This document shows positions 39,967-49,800 of a DNA stretch of 64,000 nt, piece by piece (position 1 is the stretch's first letter; each line of letters opens with the position of its first letter). The notes beneath the pieces are model-generated. The model made no database searches and had not been told where the DNA came from. It saw nothing but the letters and a program-made list of their open reading frames with translations. Source of the DNA: Streptomyces sp. ML-6. GTDB lineage: Bacteria; Actinomycetota; Actinomycetes; Streptomycetales; Streptomycetaceae. Both the position numbers and the translations under genes were made by a program. Where the stretch lies: positions 868,001-932,000 of the forward strand of contig NZ_JAOTIK010000002.1 in assembly GCF_030116705.1 (NCBI RefSeq). Reading direction: 5' to 3'.

Positions 39967-42492
39967 TCATGCCCGCAGGACGGCCGCCGAGTTCAGCGCC
40001 GGGGAGAGTCCCGTACGGCCCCGCACCCCCAGCTTCCGGTAGACACGGGTCAGATGCTGCTCGACGGTACTGGGGGTGACCCCGAGCTGTTCGGCGATCT
40101 CCCGGTTGGTGAGACCCTCCTGCGCGAGCTGGGCCACCCGGTGTTCGGCCCTGCTCAGCGCAGGAAGCTCTTCGGTCACCACCGGCGGCCTCGCGCAGAC
40201 GCCGCACAACCGGTCGTACAGCGCCTGCGCCTGCTTGCGCAGCCACGGACTGCCCGTGTCGGGCTGGGCGAGCTCCTCGGTCAGGAGGCGCACCGCCTCG
40301 TCCCTGTCGCCGAGTTCGGCGAGCGCTTCGGCGGCGTGGACGCGCCAGGCCGTGAAGACGGACACCCTGAGGTTCCACGCGTCCATCAGGTCCCGGCACG
40401 CGTAGAAATCGCCGAGCGCCGCCTGGTGGCGCCCCGCGGCCAGGTGGAGGCGGCCCCGTGCCTGCAGGTAGTGCAGTCCGGGCAGGGACTGGAACATCAA
40501 CTGGGGTACGGGGGTGCGGAAGCACTCGGCCGCCGCGTCGAGATCCCCGAGACCGGTGCAGGCGAGAACCTTGGCGGAGAGCGGCAGGCCGATGGCCACC
40601 CCCCAGGCCGAGGGAGGCAGGAGTGCCAGGGCCTGTTCCGCGCGGGTCAGGGCGGTCGTGAAATTGCCCAGCCAGCTCTCCAGGATCGCGCTGGCGGCCA
40701 GCAGGAGCGCCTGACAGGTGGTCGTGTATTCCGAGCGGTCCACGACCAGCCGGTCGCACCAGTCCGCGGCCCGGGCGAGGCGCGCGGCGCGAATCAGCGA
40801 GATCAACGCGGCCATCGTCGGGGCCAGCTGCGGTCGATGCGGCACCTGTGCCTGCAGGAGCTGCTCGGCGGCCTCGCAGGCGTCCTCGGTGGGGCCCTCG
40901 GCCAGGAGTGAGGCGAGCACCAGCGCCCCGTCCCACTGCGGATCCACGGACACGATGCCCTGGCCCGGATCGTGCGGGGGCTCCAGGGGGTCGTCCCGGT
41001 AGCGCGCGCCGTAAGTGGGAAAGAAGTACGCGAACCAGACGCGCAGGGCCTTCAGGCGGGCACGTGTGTCCTGGGACAACTCCTCCTGCACGGATTCGAG
41101 TTCGGTGAGGATGGCGCCGGCCTCCTGCGTCCGCCCCGACCACAGCAGATACATGCCCAGCAGCAGACTGTGTTCCCGGCTCAGCCGGCCGGCCCGATGC
41201 TCATCGAGCAGATCGGTCAGGTGCCAGCGCACCGCCCCGGGGTCCATCTCCCACTCCGCCTGCGCCAGTTCGGCCCGGACCACCGCACGGGTCGAGCCGT
41301 CGGCGGACGCGTCGTACGCGGAACGGAGGAAGGCGATGGCCCGCTCGGCGTCGTGCTCGTGCAGGGCCTGGGCGGCCGCTTCCCGCAGGGCTATGACGGC
41401 CCACGGTTCCGGGCCGGGCCGGGCGTGAATCAAATGGCCTGCCACTTCGCCCAGTTCGGCGTTGCTCTCGCGCAGTGCCAGCGCGGCGCTTCGATGCAGC
41501 AGTGCCCGTTCGTCGCCGGGAATTCTGTCCAGCACCACGTCACGCGCCGCCTCCAGGTGGTAGCGGAGGCCGTCGGTCAGACCGGCTGCATCCAGGGCAT
41601 TGCGCGAACGCGCGGCCTCTCCGGCGGACATGCCCAGGTGGTGCAGCAGGCGCTCCACCCGCTCCGCGGTGGCCGACTCCCCGAGGACGGCGAGAGCCCG
41701 CGCGGTCCGCAGCCCGTCCTCGGTCATCAGACCGTGGAGGTACTGCACGGCGAACCGGACCGCGTCGCCCCCGGGAGGAGGAGGTACCGGGCCCCGGCCC
41801 GCTCCGCCGGAACCCGACCAGTCCTTCAGCAGCGCGTGCAGCAGAAGCGGGCTTCCTCCGGAGGCCCGACGCCACAGGGCCACGGTCCGGTCGCAGACGC
41901 CGCTCCCCATGTGCTCGACGAGCACTTCCTCGACACACGAAGCGCACAACGCGGCAAGGCGCACCAGTGAGCAGTTGGGATTGCGCATGTACTCGGCGGT
42001 CAGCAACAGGCTCTGCTGGGGGAGAGCGGAACTTCCGGTGAGCAGGACGAGAACGCGCAGAGGGGCCACCCGGTGGATGACGTAGAGCAGACACCGCAGG
42101 GACTCGTGGTCCATCTCGTGGATGTCGTCGACGGTGACGATCACGGGGGTGCGCTCGGCGAGCAGACTGACGGCATCGTGCACCGCAGCGGCGACCTGGG
42201 CCGACGAATCGCACATGGCCGCGATCTCGTCCATGGAGCAACCCAGGGAGGACAGGAGCTGGGCGACGACGCCCAGCGGGGACGAGCGCTCCGCAGCCGA
42301 TGCCGTGGCGCTCAGCACAGTGGCGCCCGCCCGTTCGGCCCGGCCTTTGACGTAGTCGACCACCCCGGTCTTCCCGACCCCGGGGGGCCCGAGAACCAGA
42401 GCGGCCTGTCCCCTACCGTCACGGGCATTCCTAAAAAGTCTGTCAAGAAGTTGTTGGGCTCGACATCGCTCTGCCAACTCCATTCCGGACAT
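39967..42492 (-). CDS. LAL-type LuxR regulator of cluster 2
   Basis: An 841-residue large ATP-binding LuxR regulator. Residues about 33-41 hold Walker A GPPGVGKTG, about 116-123 Walker B VIVTVDDIHE, followed by a long helical TPR-like middle, and at the C-terminus a LuxR HTH (about 775-830, LSRAEHRVAQLAQEGLTNRE, IAEQLGVTPSTVEQHLTRVY). LAL proteins usually activate adjacent polyketide clusters. It ends 8 bp from the converging hydroxyacyl-CoA dehydrogenase gene and starts opposite the PKS operon. ATGs at 42492 and 42483 are both possible; AAAAGGAG is close to the first. Confidence 0.92.
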   Translation of the reverse strand: MSGMELAERCRAQQLLDRLFRNARDGRGQAALVLGPPGVGKTGVVDYVKGRAERAGATVLSATASAAERSSPLGVVAQLLSSLGCSMDEIAAMCDSSAQVAAAVHDAVSLLAERTPVIVTVDDIHEMDHESLRCLLYVIHRVAPLRVLVLLTGSSALPQQSLLLTAEYMRNPNCSLVRLAALCASCVEEVLVEHMGSGVCDRTVALWRRASGGSPLLLHALLKDWSGSGGAGRGPVPPPPGGDAVRFAVQYLHGLMTEDGLRTARALAVLGESATAERVERLLHHLGMSAGEAARSRNALDAAGLTDGLRYHLEAARDVVLDRIPGDERALLHRSAALALRESNAELGEVAGHLIHARPGPEPWAVIALREAAAQALHEHDAERAIAFLRSAYDASADGSTRAVVRAELAQAEWEMDPGAVRWHLTDLLDEHRAGRLSREHSLLLGMYLLWSGRTQEAGAILTELESVQEELSQDTRARLKALRVWFAYFFPTYGARYRDDPLEPPHDPGQGIVSVDPQWDGALVLASLLAEGPTEDACEAAEQLLQAQVPHRPQLAPTMAALISLIRAARLARAADWCDRLVVDRSEYTTTCQALLLAASAILESWLGNFTTALTRAEQALALLPPSAWGVAIGLPLSAKVLACTGLGDLDAAAECFRTPVPQLMFQSLPGLHYLQARGRLHLAAGRHQAALGDFYACRDLMDAWNLRVSVFTAWRVHAAEALAELGDRDEAVRLLTEELAQPDTGSPWLRKQAQALYDRLCGVCARPPVVTEELPALSRAEHRVAQLAQEGLTNREIAEQLGVTPSTVEQHLTRVYRKLGVRGRTGLSPALNSAAVLRA

Positions 42493-42560
42493 CGCTCCTT
42501 TTCAGACACCTGTTTTCGGCCGTGTGTACTGTTCATGCAATCAGAGCATGCCCCGCGAGG

Positions 42561-42741
42561 TTTCCCCTATCCCAGTGATTTTCACGATGTCGAGGCCCGC
42601 GCGCCGCGATGCCGCAGGGGCCGTGGCCGGATCGGTCGGGGTCCCGGGGCGCGGAGAATTAGGGGTGGCTCCCACCCCCCTAATCATCAAAGCCTTTCCG
42701 GATGAGGGCTTCTTGCGACACGTCCGGGCATTGGCTAGCGT
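42561..42741. promoter_or_regulatory. LAL / PKS-operon divergent promoter region
   Basis: TTTCCCCTATCCC at 42561-42573 and an ATTAGGGG (42658-42665) / CCCCTAAT (42677-42684) palindrome share the TAGGGG core with the ccr promoter. Downstream lie TTGCGA (42713-42718) and TAGCGT (42736-42741), 17 bp apart, a good sigma-HrdB-type promoter reading toward the decayed KAS gene and the PKS operon. The palindrome is about 30 bp upstream of the -35, a normal activator position. Confidence 0.5.
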
Positions 42742-42878
42742 GCGAACGCCTCACGAAACCTCTCCCGGCAGTGCGGTATGCGTATGACACAGGGGCGCTT
42801 GCCCGGGAAAAACCCAGCCCTATACCGGATTTGTGGGAACGGGTCCCGACCGGCAGTAGTGAAGGGATGACGGAACAG

Positions 42879-43475
42879 TGGACTCATGGTTTGCCGCCCC
42901 GGGCGCCGTGACACCGCTCGGCGGGGACGTGCCGAGGGCATGGGCCGCAATGCGGAGCGGTGCCGACGGAATTGGGCGCAGGGCGGACGGGTGGACCCGG
43001 GGGCTGTCCGTCCGGATCGCCGGGAGCCCCGCGGCGGATCCCGCCGCCGGCCGGGCGCGAACCGGAGTCCGTCGACTCGACCGTACGGGGCGGATCGCCC
43101 CCGGCACGGCCCGGGGAGGCCCAGCAGGAAGCCGACTCTCCGGAACTTTCCCCTGACCGCCACGCCATGTCGTCGGGGCCGGCGGGTCCGCCCCTCGTGG
43201 GGGCCGGCGGGGTGGAGGGCCTGCGGGTCCGCCCCCGCCGCCCGCACCACCGTCCCGGGCTGTGGCGGGACGGGCGCGCGCCATGACCCCGGCGCCGTGC
43301 GGCGGTGCCCTCCAGCGACCCGCGACCCGCGACCCGCGACCTGCGGGAAACGGATGCGCGCATCGATCCGAATGCGGTCACGGACGAGCTGCGCACGGGA
43401 CGGTTCGGGGCCGTATTGGTCAATTCCTTCGGATTTGACGGGTGCGGCATCCCGCTCACCCCCGGCCATGCCCGA
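42879..43475 (+). pseudogene. Decayed FabF-type ketosynthase, core deleted
   Basis: Two separated fragments of one KAS I/II protein. From GTG 42879 the frame reads GAVTPLGGDVPRAWAAMRSG, ADGIG, LSVRIAGSPAADPA and RRLDRTGRIA, the N-terminus of an actinobacterial FabF. The match then ends, with a stop at 43154. From about 43345, in the frame of the P450 gene, comes RIDPNAV, LRTGRFGAVLVNSFGF, the C-terminal end of a FabF, with the following GGHN changed to DGCG. Only about 190 bp of GC-rich filler with short CGACCCG repeats separates them, so the catalytic core (Cys, both His) is gone. Thiotetronate clusters usually contain a KAS gene for self-resistance; this looks like its remains. Confidence 0.72.
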
Positions 43476-43502
43476 CATTCACGAGACCCTTGGAAGAAAC
43501 CC

Positions 43503-44777
43503 ATGAAATCCGAGATGCACGAGAAGTGTCCCATCCGTCTCGACGTCGATTTCTACAGAGATCCGCACTCCGTCTACCGGGCGATAAATAAAAACGGAAA
43601 CAAGCCCACCCGGGTCGTTCTCGAAACGGGTATGGCCTATCTGCCGCCGAACCTGCACGCCTGGCTGGTGACTTCCTGCGAGGACGTCGAATTCGTGCTG
43701 CGGGACCCTCGGTTCCGTAAAAGCATAGAAGAAGCCATGCCGTTGTTCGCGTCGAGCGCCCGGGACAACGGACAGGGGCAGGACCGGAGCTCGCTGCTCT
43801 ACGACAACATGGCGAACAACGACCCACCGATCCATACCGCCCTGCGCAAGCCGCTCAACAGTCACTTCACCGCGCGGGCCGTGGCGCCCAAGCGCCGGGC
43901 CATGCGGGAACTGGCCGATTCGGTCCTGGACTCCGTCGTGGGACAGGAGTCGTTCGACCTCGTCCAGGACTTCGCCTTCCCCTACTCGATCGGAGTCATC
44001 TGCGACACGCTCGGGGTTCCGCGCGAGGACCGCGAGACGTTCCACCACTGGGTACAGACGATCACCGGTGACGCGGCCCCCGAGGTGCTCCGGCGTGATG
44101 CGCAGCGGATGGTCGGCTATCTGCGCGGCCTCATCGCGCGGCGACGCGGGACGGGCACCGACGACATCCTGACGCAACTCGCCGTCTCGCTCACCGAGCC
44201 GCAGGCGGTCGCCCAGGCGTACGCGCTGCTCGCCGCCGGGTACGAGACCTCGGCGAACCTGATCGTCACGGGGCTGCTGGCGCTGGAGTCGGACCCGGAG
44301 CAGAAGGCCCGCGTCTGGCAGGACCGTTCGCTCGTGCCGACCGCCGTGGAGGAGATGCTGCGCCATCAGTCCCCCTTCAACCTGTCGCTGTACCGGTACG
44401 CCACCGAGTCGGTCGACGTGGGCGGGGTGACCATCCCGGCCGGCTCCATCGTGTTCCTGGCCTTCGCCGCGGCCAACCGCGACGAGGCGCGTTTCGAGGA
44501 CCCCGACCGCTTCACGGTCGACGAGCCGCGCCGTGAACACCTGGCCTTCGGCGGCGGCATCCACAACTGCATCGGAAAACACCTCGCGCGCCTGGAGGCG
44601 GAAGTCGCGTTCGACGCCCTTGTCCGACGCTGCCCGGAACTCTCCGTCCGCACCCCGCCCCAGGACATGGAGTGGAAGGCCAGCCCCACCTTCCGGGGAC
44701 TCAGGAACCTCGTCGTCGCCCCGGGACCCCGGCCGTCCCGCCCGGGCCCGGCAGAAGCAGCTGGAGCAGCCCGATGA
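43503..44777 (+). CDS. Cytochrome P450, first intact gene of the PKS operon
   Basis: A 424-residue P450 with I-helix LLAAGYETSANLI, K-helix EEMLRHQSPFN, and heme loop FGGGIHNCIGKHLARLEAE with axial C356. The ATG at 43503 is chosen over upstream in-frame codons, because those belong to the decayed KAS. The first 45 codons are noticeably A/T-rich (INKNGNK). The stop overlaps the KSQ-ACP start by 4 bp (ATGA), so it is coupled to the PKS. It probably oxidises the PKS/NRPS-bound or released chain, for instance at the carbon that will take sulfur; that assignment is by analogy with thiotetronate loci. Confidence 0.9.
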   Translation: MKSEMHEKCPIRLDVDFYRDPHSVYRAINKNGNKPTRVVLETGMAYLPPNLHAWLVTSCEDVEFVLRDPRFRKSIEEAMPLFASSARDNGQGQDRSSLLYDNMANNDPPIHTALRKPLNSHFTARAVAPKRRAMRELADSVLDSVVGQESFDLVQDFAFPYSIGVICDTLGVPREDRETFHHWVQTITGDAAPEVLRRDAQRMVGYLRGLIARRRGTGTDDILTQLAVSLTEPQAVAQAYALLAAGYETSANLIVTGLLALESDPEQKARVWQDRSLVPTAVEEMLRHQSPFNLSLYRYATESVDVGGVTIPAGSIVFLAFAAANRDEARFEDPDRFTVDEPRREHLAFGGGIHNCIGKHLARLEAEVAFDALVRRCPELSVRTPPQDMEWKASPTFRGLRNLVVAPGPRPSRPGPAEAAGAAR

Positions 44778-46894
44778 CCGCACCGACCCACCGGCAACGA
44801 CCGGCACCGTCGTACGGGGAACCGGGCGCCGTCCCCATGGCTGTCATCGGTCTGTCGTGCCACTTCCCCGGCGCCACCGACCCGGGAAAGTTCTGGCGCA
44901 ACCTCATGTCCGCGACGGACAGCGTGGGCACCGCTCCGCCCGGTCGCTGGGAGGAGCGCGTCGGACCCGCGCCCGCCGAACTCCGCACCTCCATACGGCA
45001 CGGCGGCTTCATCGAGGGCATCGACCAGTTCGACGCCAGGTTCTTCGGCATCGCCCGGCGCGAGGCGGAGCACATGGACCCGCAACAGCGACTCCTGCTG
45101 GAACTCGCGTGGCAGGCACTGGAGGACGCCGCTGTTTCCCCGCACCAACTGCGCGCGACGCGCTGGGGCGTCTACGTGGGAGCGTGCGCCGACGACTTCA
45201 GGACGCAGTACTTCGCCTCCGGGCGCCTCGACAGGTTCGGGCACATGGGTTCGAGCCGTTCGCTGCTGGCGGGGCGCGTCTCCCACCACCTCGGCCTGCG
45301 CGGCCCCAGCGAGGTCGTCGACACCGGCCAGTCGTCCTCCCTGTGCGCCGTCCACCGGGCGATCGCGGGTCTGCGGCTGGACGAATGCGATGCCGCGCTC
45401 GTCGCCGGCGTCAACCTCAACCTCCTGCCGGACGTCACCGACCAGATTCAGCTCTGGGGCGGCCTGTCTCCCGACGGCCGCTGCCGCACCTTCGACGAGC
45501 AGGCCGACGGATACGTCCGCGCCGAAGGGGGCGGAGTCGTCGTGCTCAAGCCGCTGGAGACCGCCGTACGCGACGGCGACCACGTCTACTGCGTGGTGCG
45601 CGGCAGTGCCACCAACAACGACGGGGGCCGAGCCGGTCTCGGCATCCCCAGCCCGGACGCCCAGCGCGAGGTGATCGAAGCCGCCCACCGCGTCGCGGGA
45701 GTCACGGGGGCGTCGGTCGGCTACGTCGAACTGCACGGCACGGGCACGCCCGTGGGAGATCCGGTCGAGGCCGCCGCCCTCGGCGAGGCCATCGGAAAGC
45801 GGCGCTCGCGGACCACACCGTTGCTCGTGGGCTCGGTCAAGTCGAACATCGGGCACCTGGAGTCGGCGGCGGGCATCGCCGGATTCATCAAGGCCTGCCT
45901 GGCACTGCACCACGGGCAGCTGCCGCCCACCCTGCACCACCACCGAAGCCCCCGGGAACTGCCGTTGGGGGACCTCAACCTCCGGGTCGTCGGTGCGGAC
46001 CGGGAGGAGAACCTGGGAGCCGGCGAAGTCGTCGGGGTCAGTTCGTTCGGGATGGGCGGCACCAACGTCCATGTCGTCCTGGCGAGTCCACCCGATACGA
46101 CGGACCCTTCCGGGCGCCCCGCCCCGGACACCGTGTGGTGTCTTTCCGGCCGCACCCGCGAAGCGGTCCGCGCACTGGCCCGCGCCTTCCTCGAACACCC
46201 CTTTCCCGGGGAGCGCTGCACCGTGGGCGATGTGGCGTGGTCCCTCGCCCAGCGGGACGAGGGCGAACACCGGGCCGCGGTGGTCGGCGGCTGCTGGGAC
46301 GAGATGCGCGACGGGCTGCGCAAGGTCGTGGCGGGCCACGACCTGGCCATTCCGGAGGACTGGCTCCACGAGGGAGGAACCGACCGGCTCGCCCGGGTCT
46401 CCGTCGCCGGCGCCTACGCCGCCCACGGAAACCTCGCCGAGGTCGCGGCCCGCCTGGGAACAGGACTGCGCAAGGTGCCCGGCCTGCCCACGTACCCCTT
46501 CGAACACGACACCTTTCACGGACCCACCCCGCCCCGCCCCGCCGCACCGGCCCCCGCGCTGCCGGAAGAGGCCCCGGAGGACTTCCCCGCCCGCCCCCTG
46601 CTCGACGACTGGGAGAAGACCGCCGACCCCTCGGAACGGCTCTGGCTCATCCGCTCCTTCCTGGAGCACACCCTCCTCGGTGTCCTGGGCGAGACGGGCG
46701 ACGAGCCCCCGCGCGTGGACCCCGACAGCACCTTCGAGGACCTGGGGGTCGACTCCATGTCCCTGCTGGAGCTCCATGACCTCGTCACGGCCGCCACCGC
46801 GGTGCGACTCCCGGAGTCCGCGCTCTTCGACCACCCGACGATCAACGACCTCACGGCACACCTGAACACCGAACTGGAGGCACTGCGTGGCTGA
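44774..46894 (+). CDS. PKS loading protein, KSQ-(AT core missing)-ACP
   Basis: 706 residues. A KSQ domain (about 20-440) has glutamine for the active cysteine: DTGQSSS with Q186; both histidines remain (ELHGTGTPVGD, KSNIGHLESAAG). KSQ decarboxylates malonyl-ACP to the acetyl starter. Where an AT should follow there are only about 130 residues: the KS-AT linker (VWCLSGRTREAVRALARAF) and the post-AT linker (LPTYPFEHDTF), with no GHSxG. The C-terminal ACP (about 625-700) has GVDSMSLLEL with S661. The malonyl group must be loaded in trans. It overlaps the next gene by 8 bp. This layout matches thiotetronate loading proteins as I know them. Confidence 0.88.
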   Translation: MTAPTHRQRPAPSYGEPGAVPMAVIGLSCHFPGATDPGKFWRNLMSATDSVGTAPPGRWEERVGPAPAELRTSIRHGGFIEGIDQFDARFFGIARREAEHMDPQQRLLLELAWQALEDAAVSPHQLRATRWGVYVGACADDFRTQYFASGRLDRFGHMGSSRSLLAGRVSHHLGLRGPSEVVDTGQSSSLCAVHRAIAGLRLDECDAALVAGVNLNLLPDVTDQIQLWGGLSPDGRCRTFDEQADGYVRAEGGGVVVLKPLETAVRDGDHVYCVVRGSATNNDGGRAGLGIPSPDAQREVIEAAHRVAGVTGASVGYVELHGTGTPVGDPVEAAALGEAIGKRRSRTTPLLVGSVKSNIGHLESAAGIAGFIKACLALHHGQLPPTLHHHRSPRELPLGDLNLRVVGADREENLGAGEVVGVSSFGMGGTNVHVVLASPPDTTDPSGRPAPDTVWCLSGRTREAVRALARAFLEHPFPGERCTVGDVAWSLAQRDEGEHRAAVVGGCWDEMRDGLRKVVAGHDLAIPEDWLHEGGTDRLARVSVAGAYAAHGNLAEVAARLGTGLRKVPGLPTYPFEHDTFHGPTPPRPAAPAPALPEEAPEDFPARPLLDDWEKTADPSERLWLIRSFLEHTLLGVLGETGDEPPRVDPDSTFEDLGVDSMSLLELHDLVTAATAVRLPESALFDHPTINDLTAHLNTELEALRG

Positions 46895-49800
46895 GAACAC
46901 AACGGGGCCCGAGGACATAGCCGTCGTGGGCATGGCCTGCCGCTACCCCGGCGGCATGAACACCCCGGAACAGCTGTGGGCGATGGTCGACGAGGGCCGG
47001 GACGCCATCACCGACTTTCCCGACAACCGCGAGTGGCACACCGAGGACCTCTACGACCCGAGCTTTGTGCGACAGGGCGGGTTCCTCCACGACGCGGACG
47101 TCTTCGACGCCGAATTCTTCGGGATCAGGCCCGCCGAGGCGATCTCCATGGACCCGCAGCAGAGGGTGCTCCTGCAGGTCGCCTGGGAGGCGGTCGAACG
47201 GGCGGGCATCGTTCCCTCGAGCCTGAAGGGCTCCCGGACCGGCGTCTTCGTCGGGCTGATGCCGAACGAGTACGGAATGCCGCTGTGGAAGTGGCAGGAC
47301 ACGACGGCCGGGTTCATGGGGACCGGCACCTCACCGAGCGTGGCGTCCGGACGGATCGCCTACCTCCTGGGCCTGGAAGGCCCCGCCCTGACCATCGACA
47401 CCGCCTGCTCGTCGTCCGGCGTGGCGATCCACACCGCCGTCCGGTCCCTGCGCAGCGGCGAGACGGACCTGGCGCTCACGGGCGGCTGTACCGTGCTCAC
47501 CGGGCCCGGCATGTTCGTGGACTACGCCAAGAAGGGCGCCCTCTCACCGGACGGGCGCTGCCGCACCTTCTCCGACACCGCCAACGGAACCGTCTGGGCC
47601 GAAGGCGCGGGCGTCCTCGTCCTGGAACGCCTCTCGGAGGCCCGGCGCAACGGGCGCCGCATCCTCGGCGTCATCAAGGGGACCGCCGTCAACCAGGACG
47701 GTGCGAGCAACGGCCTCACCGCACCGAGCGGCAGGGCCCAGGTCAAGGTGATCCAGCAGGCGCTCGCCGACGCCCGGCTCGCGCCCGGCGCGATCCAGCT
47801 GGTGGAGGCGCACGGTACGGCCACCAAGCTCGGCGATCCCATCGAGGCCAACGCCATTCAGGCCACCTACGGAGCGGACCGCGGCGACGAACCCGTGTGG
47901 ATCGGCTCGTTCAAGTCGAACGTCGGCCACACCATGGCCGCGGCGGGGGTCGGCGGCGTCATCAAATGCCTGAGCGCGATGCGCGCCGGCACCATGCCCA
48001 AGACGCTGCACGTCGAGAACCTCAACTCCCACGTGGACTGGTCCTCCTCGGTGAACGTCCTGCGGGAGAGCAGGCCATGGCCCGCGGAAACGGACGGCCG
48101 GCGCCGGTGCGCCGTCTCCTCGTTCGGCGTCAGCGGCACCAACTCCCATGTCATCCTGGAGAGTTGGCAGGAGGAGTCGACGGCTCCCACGCCCCCGGCG
48201 GACACCTCCGACCACGAAACGCAGGTGCTCACCCTCTCCGCCAGAACACCGGCCGCGCTGCGTTTGCACGCCACCAGGATCGCCGCACACCTCACCTCCG
48301 GGACCTCGTCCGTGGCGGCGACCGCCCAGACACTCGCGACCCGGCGCGAGCACTACCCCCACCGCGCCGTGGCCGTCGCGGGAGGACGGGAGAACCTGGC
48401 CGCCGCGCTCCGGGCGTTCGCCGACGACACCGACTCCCCGGAAGTCATGCACGCCGAGGCCCGGCGCATTCGGCGCCCGGTCTTCGTGTTCCCCGGCCAG
48501 GGATCCCAGTGGGACGCCATGGCCGTGCAGCTCCTGAAGAGCTCCGACGTCTTCCGGCTGAGGGTCGAGGAGGTCGCGGGAGCCTTCAAGCCCTACCTCG
48601 ATTACGACGTGCTGGCAGTGCTCAGGGGCGAGGACCGGGAGACGGACCGGGAACGCACGGACGTCGTCCAGCCGCTCATCTTCACCATGATGCTGGGTCT
48701 CGCGTCGATGTGGGGGCTCGCCGGTGTCCGGCCCGCCGCGGTGGTCGGTCACTCCCAGGGCGAGGTCGCCGCCGCCTGCCTCGCCGGTGCGCTCAGCCTC
48801 GACGGGGCGGCCCGGGTGGTCGCCTGCCGCAGCCGCATTCTGGAGAACGAGGGACGCGGGGGCATGGTGGCCGTGGCGCTCGACGCCGAGGAGGCGGTGA
48901 CCGCCACCCGCGAGGCGGATGCGCGGCTCACCGTCGCGGCGATCAACGGGCCCGCTTTCACCATCCTGTCCGGTGACGACGAACCCGGTGTGCGACGTCT
49001 GCTGGACCAGTGCGAGGACCGGGACGTCTACGCCCGCCGGGTTCCGGCCAAGTGCGCCTCGCACTCCCCCGTCATGGCCGAACTCGAAGGCCCGATCAAG
49101 GCCGGACTCGACAACCTCCAGACGTCCGCGGAGGACGTGACCTTCTTCTCCACGGTCGAGGGCGACCGGGTGCGCGGCCAGGATCTGACCGCCGCGTACT
49201 GGTACCGGAACCTGCGCGAGCCGGTCCGGTTCGCCGAGACCGTCGCGACCATGGTGTCGCACGGCTACGACGCCTTCATCGAGATCAGCCCCCATCCCGT
49301 GCTCCTCACCTCGCTGCACCAGATCCTGGAACAGGCCGGCAGCGACGCCCCGGTGTGCGCGACCCTCCGCCGGGACCAGGGTTCGTACGAGCGGTTCCTG
49401 ACGGCCGCCGCCGAAGCCCACGTACAGGGGCACGACATCGACTGGGCCGCCCTGCACACCGGTACCTGGTCCGGGGCTCCGGTTCCGGAGGACCTTCCCA
49501 CCTACCCGTTCGCAGGACGCCGGTTCTGGCTCCCGTCCCAGATGGACGCCATGGCCGCCCCCGCGCCGACCACCGTTCGGCCGAGTCCGGACAGGACGCG
49601 GATATCGGCCGGCGGCCACCCGTTCCTGACCTCCGTGCTCGAAACGGTCGACGGCACCACGGTGCTGAGCGGGCGGCTGTCCGTCCGCAGCCACCCGTGG
49701 TTGCTGGATCACCGGGTCGAGGACACGCCCCTGCTGCCCGGCACAGCCTTCGCGGAACTGCTGCTGTCGGCGGGGCGCGAACTCGACTGTCCCGCCCTCG

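Noticed and set aside
43305..43502. Upstream extension of the P450 frame as its true N-terminus
   Set aside because: The extra codons read the C-terminal end of a FabF protein; the P450 family start fits the ATG at 43503.
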